Below are positions 34,071 through 43,100 of a stretch of 64,000 nt of DNA, one piece after another. The notes under the pieces were generated by a model. That model had not been told where the DNA came from. It did no database searches and saw nothing but the letters and a program-made list of their open reading frames with translations. This stretch comes from Sediminibacterium sp. KACHI17 (GTDB taxonomy: Bacteria; Bacteroidota; Bacteroidia; Chitinophagales; Chitinophagaceae), in assembly GCF_040362915.1 (NCBI RefSeq), contig NZ_AP029612.1, forward strand, positions 1,922,001 through 1,986,000. The letters are read 5' to 3'. The stretch's first letter is position 1, and every line of letters starts with the position of its first letter. The position numbers and the translations under genes are program-made.

Positions 34071-34585
34071 TCTTTTCCTGCTTTAACGATTCTGATCAAT
34101 TGGGGATATAAAACACTTTGCTCAAACTGGATCCATCTGAATACATAGGTTTCCAGTAAAAACATTTCGTGTATACAATCTTTTAATTCTTTTGACCAAT
34201 CAGGTCTAGCGATATACTGATTCATCAACTCACGCAGCTTTCGGAACAAAGCGATCAAAACCTGATGAGTAGAGATCATGGTCTCAATGACTTTAGGCTG
34301 TAAGTGTGCAGATGCTGTGTTCTGTTGATGAATACATGGAAATAAAATACCCGTTTCTTTACGGAAAGTGTGTATCAATTCATCTTCAATACGCTGAAAT
34401 ACCAATTGAACCAATTCTGTAACTGATTCCGGCAACTCCCGGATTGATGCATTGTTTTGCAGATAGGTATTAATGATGGTGCACGACTTTAAGACAGGGG
34501 CATGATAGTCTGCCGGTATCACAGAACAAACTTCCTGTGCTGAACTAAATCCTGAAAATAAAGGGTCGCGTGCCTGCAATAACAT
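34067..34585 (-). CDS. Hemerythrin/RIC-like protein in the oxidase locus
   Basis: 172 residues, four-helix protein resembling the hemerythrin-like RIC (YtfE/ScdA) family that repairs iron-sulfur centres after nitrosative or oxidative damage. Ligand positions visible are H in DYHAPVL, H and E in IHTFRKETGILFP, H in STHQVLIALF, and E in FEQSVLYP. The final histidine expected just before that glutamate is replaced (WIQFEQ), and the N-terminal FCCGG-type domain is missing. Its diiron site may be incomplete. ATG 34585 lies 44 nt after the conserved FNR-box block. Overlaps ccoI by 4 nt, so co-transcribed with it. Assignment is moderate. Confidence 0.62.
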   Translation of the reverse strand: MLLQARDPLFSGFSSAQEVCSVIPADYHAPVLKSCTIINTYLQNNASIRELPESVTELVQLVFQRIEDELIHTFRKETGILFPCIHQQNTASAHLQPKVIETMISTHQVLIALFRKLRELMNQYIARPDWSKELKDCIHEMFLLETYVFRWIQFEQSVLYPQLIRIVKAGKE

Positions 34586-34629
34586 TACCGGTAATTTGAA
34601 TGCAAGGTAGCGGCAGGTAAACAGGGTAA

Positions 34630-34671
34630 CTATGATACTACTCAACCGTAAACATGATTTTTATCATGTTT
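34630..34671 (-). promoter_or_regulatory. FNR-like operator and promoter block of the ccoI unit
   Basis: The 22-bp site 34650-34671 is a perfect palindrome, AAACATGAT-TTTT-ATCATGTTT. On the minus strand it is followed by ACGG then TTGAGTAGTATCATAG (to 34630). Compare 31626-31667. Its half site ATGAT-N4-ATCAT differs from the E. coli FNR consensus TTGAT-N4-ATCAA in the outermost base only. Confidence 0.8.
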
Positions 34672-34677
34672 CGGCCA

Positions 34678-35388
34678 TTAATCTTGAAGATTAGCGGTTT
34701 GCAGGAGTAATGAAGGTTTGAGTATCTTGATCTTTTTACCATCCAGCTCAACCATCCCGTCTTTTTTAAAGTCAGAGAGTAAACGAATGGTAGATTCAGT
34801 AGCGGTGCCTACCAGATTGGCAATTTCTTCACGGGAAAGTCGCACATTGAGTGTGATACCATCTTCCTCAAAGCCATAGGTTTCTTTGATAAATAACAAA
34901 GTTTCCGCTAAGCGCTCTCTGATGGGTTTTTGTGCAAGATGCGTGAGCTTGACTTCAGCCTTATGCAACTCATCACTCAATAATTTCATCATCTCAAATG
35001 CTAGTCCCGTATCATTTTTTAGTACAGTTACGAACAGGTCTTTGGGAATGAAACAAACTTTTGTGTCTTCCAGTGCAACTGCAGATGCACCATAACGGTC
35101 TCCACTGAGTAAAGCTCTATAACCCAATACATCACCCGCTTTCAACAGACGAATGATTTGTTCTTTACCATCATCTCCCTGATGTGAGAGTTTTACTTTC
35201 CCATCATTGATACAGTATACACCAAAAGGATAAGAACCTTCATTGAATAAGACCTGTCCTTTTTTATAGCTATTACAGATCTTTTGTTCGTTGATAGCAT
35301 TCACATATTCTTCCCTTGCTTTACAGAAAACAGAGTTGAATCTTTGAGAACAAGTTTGACATGTGTTATGATCGTACTGAACGTTCAT
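34678..35388 (-). CDS. Crp/Fnr family regulator with FNR-like N-terminal cysteines
   Basis: 236 residues. N-terminal cysteines C10, C13 and C22 (CQTCSQRFNSVFC) precede the cyclic-nucleotide-binding fold (about 40-150: GQVLFNEGSYPFGVYCINDGKVKL), with more cysteines at 38, 59 and about 110. The HTH (about 175-225) has EEIANLVGTATESTIRLLSDF. Three spaced N-terminal cysteines are the hallmark of an oxygen-sensing [4Fe-4S] FNR, although the spacing C-x2-C-x8-C is not identical to E. coli FNR. It lies upstream of, and in line with, the oxidase genes, 6 nt before the operator at 34671. Likely activates them when oxygen is low. Its promoter has TATTTTTG at 35405-35412. Confidence 0.88.
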   Translation of the reverse strand: MNVQYDHNTCQTCSQRFNSVFCKAREEYVNAINEQKICNSYKKGQVLFNEGSYPFGVYCINDGKVKLSHQGDDGKEQIIRLLKAGDVLGYRALLSGDRYGASAVALEDTKVCFIPKDLFVTVLKNDTGLAFEMMKLLSDELHKAEVKLTHLAQKPIRERLAETLLFIKETYGFEEDGITLNVRLSREEIANLVGTATESTIRLLSDFKKDGMVELDGKKIKILKPSLLLQTANLQD

Positions 35389-35404
35389 TAGAAGGATTGA
35401 GATA

Positions 35405-35412
35405 CAAAAATA
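35405..35412 (-). promoter_or_regulatory. -7 promoter element of the Crp/Fnr gene
   Basis: TATTTTTG on the minus strand, an exact TAnnTTTG match, 16 nt before the ATG at 35388. Confidence 0.65.
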
Positions 35413-35454
35413 AATTATAATTAATGTAACCTCTTTAAAAATCCTTTAATCTTA

Positions 35455-36195
35455 TCAATTGATCAGCAATTGTTTAAATCTTACAGAGTCACCATTGAAC
35501 ACATTGCAATCTACTTTGTGTCTAATGCCATCAATGGTGGCATCTTCACTGTGCTGCCAGAAATGCCAGTCGCGCTGAACCCTTGGTTTATCCGGCTGAA
35601 AATAATGCGCCACCCATAAGGGATATTCTTTGAAAGGCTCACCTAAATACCTGTCATAAAAATCTGCATACGTATAAATAATAGGCTTAACCCTGTAATA
35701 AGCTTCTATCGTTTCCAAAAACTCTTTCACTCTTTGTCGCATCAACACCGGTTTAACACCATATAATTTTTCGATATCGACAACCGGAGGCAGATCTCCC
35801 TTTCTTAGCACTACTTGTTTGATGAATTGTAGCGCCTGTTGTTTCCCGCTTTTGGTAGCCAGGAAAAAATGATATGCACCTCTGATCATGCCTGCTTCTT
35901 TGGCTTTTTGCCAATTGGTATGAAAACGCTTATCTGTATCATTCAAACCCTCTGTTGCTTTCATAAATACAAAACCCATTTTCACTTCTCCCGACACTTT
36001 ATTTTTTACAGAAGGCCAGTGAATAACCCCCTGATAACTACTCACGTCAATACCGTGTATCGAGTACCCCGGCGGCATTGTAATGCCAAAAGCATCATAG
36101 TGAACAGAAGCGATTGTGGCTGTTTGTCTTTCTTCCCATTTTTCCAGTAAGGCAAAATATAAGATCAGCAGAAACCCACTGCTCAATAAAATCAA
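35455..36195 (-). CDS. GH25 family lysozyme, N-terminus interrupted by a stop codon
   Basis: Muramidase of family GH25, 246 residues as listed. One membrane helix (LSSGFLLILYFALLEKW) precedes the catalytic TIM-barrel: GIDVSSYQGVIHWP near residue 50, KATEGLNDTD, GAYHFF, VVDIEKL with the catalytic Asp-x-Glu near 145, and a WHFWQHSED tail. The listed frame starts at a TTG. However, an ATG at 36243 in the same frame reads MARKRRTKLSRS, then TAA (36205-36207), then RLW into the TTG. That ATG sits 6 nt after a GATTTTTG -7 element, so it looks like the original start. The gene may be expressed by re-initiation at the TTG or be a mild pseudogene or sequence error. Confidence 0.85.
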   Translation of the reverse strand: MILLSSGFLLILYFALLEKWEERQTATIASVHYDAFGITMPPGYSIHGIDVSSYQGVIHWPSVKNKVSGEVKMGFVFMKATEGLNDTDKRFHTNWQKAKEAGMIRGAYHFFLATKSGKQQALQFIKQVVLRKGDLPPVVDIEKLYGVKPVLMRQRVKEFLETIEAYYRVKPIIYTYADFYDRYLGEPFKEYPLWVAHYFQPDKPRVQRDWHFWQHSEDATIDGIRHKVDCNVFNGDSVRFKQLLIN

Positions 36196-36330
36196 CCATA
36201 GACGTTACGATCTGCTGAGTTTTGTTCGTCTCTTTCGTGCCATAGAGTACAAAAATCGTTGAAAAGCTATTTGAATCATATTTATACCCATCAGAAGGTG
36301 ACGAAAACCTCATACAAGCCTTGTTTTTCC

Positions 36331-36338
36331 TAATTTTA
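36331..36338 (+). promoter_or_regulatory. -7-like element of the radical SAM gene
   Basis: TAATTTTA, one base from TAnnTTTG, 5 nt before the ATG at 36344, implying a leaderless mRNA. Confidence 0.5.
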
Positions 36339-36343
36339 CACTG

Positions 36344-37375
36344 ATGGGCTATTTTAACTGGAACGACAGCGTTAATTTTTTGCGTAAGCTTACCTTAAGA
36401 AGGTTTTGGAATGCTTGTAAAGTATACAGCAGCTACCAGATCAGTCAGTTTACCAAAAAACCAATACAGTGGGGTTATCCAATTTCCATTTCCTTCGAAC
36501 CTACAACTTCATGTAATCTTCGTTGTCCTGAATGTCCGAGCGGACTCCGTGCATTTACCAGACCTACCGGCATGCTACAAAAGGATTTTTTCAGGGAAAC
36601 CATTGATGATATTCATAAAGATCTGCTCTATCTGATCTTTTATTTTCAGGGAGAACCTTACTTGAATCCTGATTTTCTGGATATGGTCAAGTATGCACAT
36701 GATAAAGGCATCTACACTGCTACTTCTACCAATGCTCATTATCTGACCGATGAAAAAGCAAGAAAAACAGTTGAGAGCGGATTAGATCGTCTGATCATTT
36801 CCATTGATGGTACTACGCAGGATGTGTATCAGCAATACCGTGTAGGTGGTAAACTGGATAAAGTACTGGAAGGCGCTCGCAATATTGTGAAGTGGAAAAA
36901 AGAGTTGAAGAGTAAAACGCCCTTTATCTTCTTTCAATTCCTGGTAGTAAAGCCCAATGAACATCAGATCGAAGAAGTAAAAAAACTAGGTGCTGAAATA
37001 GGGGTTGATCAAGTACGTTTTAAGACCGCTCAGGTTTATGATTATGAAAACGATCCGCATCAACTGATCCCTACGAAGAATAAATACAGTCGATATAAAA
37101 AGGATAAAAATGGTGTAATGCAGGTGAAGAGTGGCCTCAATAACCGTTGCTGGAAACTCTGGCATGCCAATGTGATCACCTGGGATGGATTGGTAGTTCC
37201 TTGCTGTTTTGATAAAGATGCCATGCATCAATTAGGCAATCTGAAATCACAAAGTTTTAAAGATATCTGGCGAAACGATAACTATAAACAGTTTCGAAGT
37301 GAGTTAATGACCAGCAGGAAGAATATAGATATCTGCGCCAATTGCAGTGAAGGATTGAGTGTTTGGGAGGATTAA
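36344..37375 (+). CDS. Radical SAM/SPASM domain protein
   Basis: 343 residues. The SAM [4Fe-4S] motif CNLRCPEC (C-x3-C-x2-C) is at residues 57-64. The C-terminal SPASM-type auxiliary-cluster cysteines are in CWKLWHAN, GLVVPCCFDKD and CANCSEG. No peptide precursor or partner was recognised nearby. It resembles the SPASM proteins of Bacteroidota found in glycan or lipid contexts. Divergent from the GH25 gene, with about 100 bp between the two natural starts. Confidence 0.88.
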   Translation: MGYFNWNDSVNFLRKLTLRRFWNACKVYSSYQISQFTKKPIQWGYPISISFEPTTSCNLRCPECPSGLRAFTRPTGMLQKDFFRETIDDIHKDLLYLIFYFQGEPYLNPDFLDMVKYAHDKGIYTATSTNAHYLTDEKARKTVESGLDRLIISIDGTTQDVYQQYRVGGKLDKVLEGARNIVKWKKELKSKTPFIFFQFLVVKPNEHQIEEVKKLGAEIGVDQVRFKTAQVYDYENDPHQLIPTKNKYSRYKKDKNGVMQVKSGLNNRCWKLWHANVITWDGLVVPCCFDKDAMHQLGNLKSQSFKDIWRNDNYKQFRSELMTSRKNIDICANCSEGLSVWED

Positions 37376-37380
37376 GGAGA

Positions 37381-37462
37381 TGAAAACTCAACAGTGAAAG
37401 GTGACAGGAAACGTATTTCTTATGTTTTTCACTTTTCACCTCTTAGTTTTCACCTATTTTTA
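37381..37462. repeat. Heptamer-periodic inverted repeat, locus 6, overlapping the marR promoter
   Basis: Left arm 37381-37415: TGAAAAC TCAACAG TGAAAGG TGACAGG AAACGTA. Right arm about 37424-37458: GTTTTTC/ACTTTTC/ACC then TTAGTTTTCACCT, again 7-nt spaced TTTTCA units. The right arm runs into TATTTTTA (37455-37462), a -7-like element 5 nt before the marR ATG at 37468. Confidence 0.7.
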
Positions 37463-37467
37463 CAGCT

Positions 37468-37923
37468 ATGGGTATTGAGAAAGATATACAACAACAGCAT
37501 TTCAGGAATGAATACCAGAAGGCTTCTGTGAATATCATTTATTCTGCCAACTGGTTGAATGAAAAGATCAAAACCATGCTTGATCCGGATGACATTACCC
37601 CGCAGCAATACAATATTCTTCGCATTTTAAGGGGAAGTCAACAACCACTCAGTACTTTACAGATACGTGCAAGAATGCTTGACAAAATGAGTGATACCAG
37701 CCGTATCGTTGAACGATTGCTCAAAAAAGGACTGGTTGAAAAAAAGGTTTGCTCTGCCGACAAACGATTGGTGGATGTCAGCATCTCTAAAAAAGGTTTG
37801 GCCCTTCTTGACAAGCTTGACAAGAAAAATGCCGAAATAGATCAACTGATGCAGAACTTATCAGAGGCAGAAGCAGTCACCCTCAATAAACTGCTTGATA
37901 AAGTGCGCGAGCTGGCTTCATAA
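37468..37923 (+). CDS. MarR family winged-helix regulator
   Basis: 151 residues. The MarR core is at about 20-130: ANWLNEKIKTMLDPDDITPQQYNILRIL is the N-terminal helix pair (broken by a turn), KMSDTSRIVERLLKKGLVEKK the recognition region, CSADKRLVDVSISKKGL the wing. No ligand site recognised. Heptamer arms lie directly upstream and the start codon is 5 nt from a -7-like element. Target unknown. Confidence 0.9.
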   Translation: MGIEKDIQQQHFRNEYQKASVNIIYSANWLNEKIKTMLDPDDITPQQYNILRILRGSQQPLSTLQIRARMLDKMSDTSRIVERLLKKGLVEKKVCSADKRLVDVSISKKGLALLDKLDKKNAEIDQLMQNLSEAEAVTLNKLLDKVRELAS

Positions 37924-37988
37924 ATGTGAATTTCCTCATTACGCAATTGGATTTCTTCCACAACCGGCCGGTTCGTGTATGACTGGGT

Positions 37989-37996
37989 TATCTTTA
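37989..37996 (+). promoter_or_regulatory. -7-like element of the GHL10 gene
   Basis: TATCTTTA, one base from TAnnTTTG, 4 nt before the ATG at 38001. Confidence 0.5.
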
Positions 37997-38000
37997 GGAT

Positions 38001-39482
38001 ATGAAATCTTTGTTGCGTCTACTCCCCCTTTTTCTATTTCTTGTTCTGTTCTATCAGTCACCAGCACAAAACACTCCGAATTATGAATTCAGAGCAGCTT
38101 GGGTTGCCACAGTTGAAAATATTGACTGGCCGAGTAAAAGAACATTATCAACGGAAGAGCAACAAGCTGAATTCATCAAATTGGTAGAGATGCATCATCG
38201 GAATGGAATGAACGCATTGATTGTTCAGATCCGTCCATCTGCAGACGCATTTTATCCATCAACATTGGAACCATGGAGTGAATACCTTACCGGCAAACAA
38301 GGTTTACCTCCTACACCTTATTATGATCCACTCCAGTTCATGATTCAAGAGACACATAAACGTGGCATGGAATTTCACGCATGGCTAAACCCTTATCGTG
38401 CAGTATTCAATATTCTTCGATCTTCCATTGCCCCTAATCATATCAGCAAACAGCATCCGGAATGGTTTGTTACTTACGGCGACAAAAAATATTTCAATCC
38501 CGGCATCCCTGAAGTGAGGGATCATGTTTCAGCTGTTGTAAAAGATATCGTGCAACGTTATGCCATTGATGCCATTCATATGGATGACTATTTCTATCCG
38601 TATAAAATACCCGGAAGAGAATTCCCCGATCAGTCTACTTTTTTGAAATATGGAAAGGGGATGACCAAAGATGAATGGAGAAGAAGCAATTGTGATAGCA
38701 TCATTGTTCAGTTACAACAAACGATCAGAAAAACAAATCCGAAAGTAAAATTTGGCATTAGTCCATTTGGAGTATGGCGCAATAAACATCAGGACCCCAT
38801 GGGAAGCGAGACCAGATCGGGTCCTACCAATTATGACGAGCTACACGCCGATGTATTATTGTGGTTACAAAAAGGATGGATAGATTATATCGCTCCACAA
38901 CTCTACTGGGAGCGAGGACATCCCTTGGCGAGTTATGATATCTTACTCCGCTGGTGGAATGAACACAGCTATGAAAGACATTTATATATCGGACATGGTA
39001 TTTACCGTGCAGGAAGTAATACTGCATGGAAGAACAGAAATGAAATTCCTGAACAGATCAAGGCATTGAGAAGTTATGAAAATGTACAGGGAAGTATTTA
39101 TTACAACAGCAGCTCTTTCAATAGAAATCCAAACGGATGGAATGATAGTTTACAGCAAAACTATTATCGCTATCCTGCATTGGTTCCTCCTATGCCCTGG
39201 ATCGACAATACAATTCCACCACAACCTTTGGTAGAAAAGACGAATGAGCATACTTATAAGTTAGCATATAAAGGAGAAGAAAAGATCAAAGGTTTTGCCG
39301 TATTCATGCATCAGGGAAAAGGAGAAGCTGATTTTGCAAATAGTCAACTCATTCTTTTTATTCCGGGAGATAAAACAGCTGTTATTGACCTGACTAAATT
39401 ACCAGAAGCAAAAAATAAAAATGTACTCATTGCTTCAGTAGATACAGACAATAATGTGAGCCCACTCAGATTATTACAGTGA
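38001..39482 (+). CDS. GHL10-like glycoside hydrolase family protein (DUF187)
   Basis: 493 residues, exported (signal peptide LLPLFLFLVLFYQSPAQ). The TIM-barrel hydrolase domain (about 25-360) begins EFRAAWVATVENIDWPS and contains LIVQIRPSADAFYPS, FHAWLNPYRAVF, AIDAIHMDDYFYPY with acidic residues at the strand ends, and APQLYWERGHPLASY. Related to YngK/FenI-type hydrolases that act on surface or wall glycans. The 3' end overlaps the convergent SRPBCC gene by 9 nt. Confidence 0.88.
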   Translation: MKSLLRLLPLFLFLVLFYQSPAQNTPNYEFRAAWVATVENIDWPSKRTLSTEEQQAEFIKLVEMHHRNGMNALIVQIRPSADAFYPSTLEPWSEYLTGKQGLPPTPYYDPLQFMIQETHKRGMEFHAWLNPYRAVFNILRSSIAPNHISKQHPEWFVTYGDKKYFNPGIPEVRDHVSAVVKDIVQRYAIDAIHMDDYFYPYKIPGREFPDQSTFLKYGKGMTKDEWRRSNCDSIIVQLQQTIRKTNPKVKFGISPFGVWRNKHQDPMGSETRSGPTNYDELHADVLLWLQKGWIDYIAPQLYWERGHPLASYDILLRWWNEHSYERHLYIGHGIYRAGSNTAWKNRNEIPEQIKALRSYENVQGSIYYNSSSFNRNPNGWNDSLQQNYYRYPALVPPMPWIDNTIPPQPLVEKTNEHTYKLAYKGEEKIKGFAVFMHQGKGEADFANSQLILFIPGDKTAVIDLTKLPEAKNKNVLIASVDTDNNVSPLRLLQ

Positions 39483-39983
39483 GCCGTCGAACATGACCTT
39501 TTTTTCCTGACTGCCAGACCATGCGCCAAAACGTTGTTCCACGGCCTGAAAACGATGATCGAATATGCCACGTAATTGGGCACGTACCATAATGGTATTG
39601 GCTATATCACCCAAGAACCATAATGGCAATTTATAGTGTACGATATCGGTCATTTCCACTCCGCCATCAATAGCTTTGAAATGATGCTGGTGATGCCATA
39701 AACTATACGGACCAAAGCGCTGCTCGTCTACAAAGAATTTCTGATCTTCCACATGTGTGATCTCGGTCATCCAATACAAAGGAATACCGAGGATTGGACT
39801 CACTTTGTATTCAATGATCTGCCCTTGATACATTCTGTCGCCATGATGCTTACTAATGATATTAAAACCCAGGTTGGAAGGAGTGATTTCTTTCAGGTTC
39901 TGTGGGCGACTAAAAAAATCCCAGGCTTCTGCCAGTGAGATCGGTATTTTCTGAATGGTTTTGAGTGAATAAACCTTTGACAT
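39474..39983 (-). CDS. SRPBCC family protein
   Basis: 169 residues with a START/Bet-v1-like SRPBCC fold. It opens KTIQKIPISLAEAWDFFSRPQNLKEITP, typical of the cyclase/polyketide and CDI-like SRPBCC proteins, which are often annotated cell division inhibitor-like in this phylum. MTDIVHYKLPLWFLGD and FDHRFQAVEQRFG complete the pattern. No catalytic residues known. A hydrophobic ligand pocket is the usual interpretation. Confidence 0.82.
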   Translation of the reverse strand: MSKVYSLKTIQKIPISLAEAWDFFSRPQNLKEITPSNLGFNIISKHHGDRMYQGQIIEYKVSPILGIPLYWMTEITHVEDQKFFVDEQRFGPYSLWHHQHHFKAIDGGVEMTDIVHYKLPLWFLGDIANTIMVRAQLRGIFDHRFQAVEQRFGAWSGSQEKKVMFDGSL

Positions 39984-40136
39984 GCGAGTACTTTGTGTGA
40001 TAACAGATTCTAGCGTAAAAGGTTCAGGTTATATGAAGGGGAATGGGTGGTAGGCAATGTTCAAGCGTTCGGTCATCTACCTATTTTTGTAATTCCCAAA
40101 CGCTCATAACCCATTATACAGCACCCAATATTCCTC

Positions 40137-40144
40137 TATCTTTA
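40137..40144 (+). promoter_or_regulatory. -7-like element of the helicase gene
   Basis: TATCTTTA lies 5 nt before the ATG at 40150. A second, perfect match TATTTTTG is farther upstream (40082-40089), so two starts are possible. Confidence 0.45.
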
Positions 40145-40149
40145 TATAT

Positions 40150-43100
40150 ATGATTACGCGCGAACAACAACAGGCTCAATTCAAGAAGATTTATGATGGT
40201 TTGAATGAACAACAAAAAAGCGCTGTTGATAAAACGGAAGGACCGGTAATGGTCATCGCCGGACCTGGTACCGGTAAAACACAAATATTGGGAGCCCGTA
40301 TCGGAAAACTTCGTTTGGAAACAGACACACAGCCCGAAAACATTTTATGTCTTACTTATACGGATGCCGGTGTGGTAGCGATGCGTAAGAGATTATTGAA
40401 TTTCATCGGCCCCGATGCATATAAGGTAAATATCTGCACTTTTCATGCTTTTTGTAATGATGTGATCCAGGATAACTTATCTCTTTTCGAGAAAACTGCG
40501 ATGGACCCAATATCTGATCTCGAAAGAATTGATTTACTAAAATCGCTGATCGATAGTTTTCCAAAAAATCATTTGCTAAAGCGATACAGGGGTGATGTAT
40601 ATTTTGAGATCAAAAACCTGCAACATCTTTTCAGTAATATGAAAAGAGAGGGTTGGCAACCGGAATATATCAATCAATGTATTGACGACTACCTGAATGA
40701 TCTACCCAATCGGGAAGAGTTCATCTATAAAAGAAACCAAGGCTCTTTTAAAAAGGGAGACCTGAAAGAGAATAAGATCGCTGATGAAAAAGAAAAGATG
40801 GAAAAACTTCGCGCAGCTGTAAACGAGTTTACCCGTTTTCAGCAAATGATGCGAAGTAAGAACCTATACGATTTTGATGACATGATCAATTGGGTGATCG
40901 ATGTTTTCAAAACACATCCCAATGTACTCGCAAGGTATCAGGAGCAATACCAATACATTTTAGTGGATGAGTTTCAGGATACCAGTGGCACTCAAAATAT
41001 GCTGATAAAACTATTGATCAGCTACTGGGATGAACCCAATGTATTTGTAGTAGGTGATGATGATCAAAGTATCTATCGTTTTCAGGGAGCGAATGTGGAG
41101 AATATGCAGCAGTTTGCTGATCAGTTCAGTGACTCATTGTATACAGTTGTGCTCACCAATAATTATCGTTCTACTCAACCCATTCTGGATGTTTCTAGAT
41201 CATTGATCGAAAGAAACAAAGAACGATTGGTGAATAAGATTGAAGGACTCAGTAAAATACTGACCGCTTCTAATACAAAGATCAATGAGGGTACAATACC
41301 TCCAACAATAAGAGAGTATGAGAATCCACGGGAAGAAATGATCCATCTCACATTACAAGTGGAGGAGTTGATTCAAAGTGGTGTAGAACCCAGGCATATT
41401 TGTATCATCTATCGTGAGAATAAACCAAATGAAGAACTGGCCAAGTTTTTTCAACAAAAACAAATACCGGTATACAGTAAAAGAGATGTCAATATTCTTC
41501 ATGAACAAATCTGTCGGCAGTTATTACAATTGTTGAGATATCTGAAAGATGAACATCATATTCCGTTTAGTGGTGATGAATTATTGTTTGAAATCCTCCA
41601 TTATCAATGGTTTGGTATCCCCCCCATTGAAGTCGCGAAATTGAGTGCAGAAGCTGCGCAGAAAAATCTGAGTAATCAAAAAATTTCCTTACGTCAGTTG
41701 ATCGCAGAAAAACTTCAGGGGCCATTGCCGGATCTATTCAGCACTGAAATCCCTGGTCTAAGAAAAGCACAGACCATTTTGGAAAAACTGATCGGAGATG
41801 TTCCCAATGTAACCGTACAACAGTTATTTGAAAATTGTATTCGTGAAACAGGTTTATTGGCATATGTCATGAACAGTCCGGATAAACACTGGCTTTTACA
41901 ATTACTGACTGGATTGTTTGATTTTATTAAAAAAGAAACACACCGCAATCCCAACCTCACATTAGAAAAGCTGGTCAACATTTTTGATCTAATGGAAAAA
42001 GAATCCTTGGTGTTACCACTTGTTCGGGTATCGGGTACAGATAGCGCTGTGAATCTTCTCACAGCACATGGCTCCAAAGGATTAGAATACGAGTACGTAT
42101 TTATTGCGGGATGTAATTCCGCTAATTGGGAAAAGAAAAGGAAACCGTCTGGTGGATATAGTATGCCGGATACCATCTTCGCATCTCAGCCGGCGCATAG
42201 TGAGGAAGAAGAACTAAGAAGATTGTTTTATGTAGCAATGACTCGTGCGTCTCAGCATTTATATATTTCTTATACCAGAACCAACAGAGATGGAAAAGAA
42301 ATAGAGCCGTCTATGTTCATTGCCGAGATCAGAGAAGAACATGCACTGCCTTATGAAAAGATCAGTCTGCCGGAAGAAACGATCGCTGATTTTGCGATAC
42401 TCGCTATGAGCAAAGAACTAAAACCGGAGATCGAACATACCGAAGCAGCCTTCATCGATCAGCTCCTCGATAAGTTTGTGATGAATGTAACAGCATTGAA
42501 TAACTACCTGAAATGCCCGCTGCAGTTTTACTTCAATAACCTCGTACGGGTTCCTTCCGGTAAGTCCGAAGCTACAGAGTTCGGGTCTGCCGTACACCAT
42601 GCACTGCAGAAGCTATTCCAAAAAATGCAGCAGAATCATAACCAGTTCCCGGATCAATCAGAATTTCTGGCAGATTTTAAATGGTATATGGAGCGCAATA
42701 AAGAACATTTTACCAAAGAACAATTTGCAAGGAGAATAGAACAAGGAGAACAGGTTTTACCCGCTTATTATGAACGCTACATTCATGAATGGGAAAAGAT
42801 CGTGGCCATAGAAACCAATATCCGCAATGTGATCCTTAATGGCATCCCTTTAAAAGGTAAACTCGACAAACTTGAATTTACGGGAAGACAAGTCAATGTG
42901 GTAGATTACAAAACAGGCGATGCTGAAAAGGGAATCAAAAAATTAACCCCCCCAAGCGATAAGGATCCAAATGGAGGTGATTACTGGCGACAAGCAGTAT
43001 TTTATAAAATCCTGGTTGATCACTACCCATCCAAAAACTGGGAAGCAGTGAGTGCAGAGTTTGATTTTATAGAGCCTGATAAAAAGAAAGGCTACCTGAA

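Noticed and set aside
36095..36313. 72-codon minus-strand ORF at the GH25 start
   Set aside because: It is in a different frame from the lysozyme and from the MARKRR start, and has no signal-like sequence; a frameshift is not needed to explain the gene, only the in-frame TAA.
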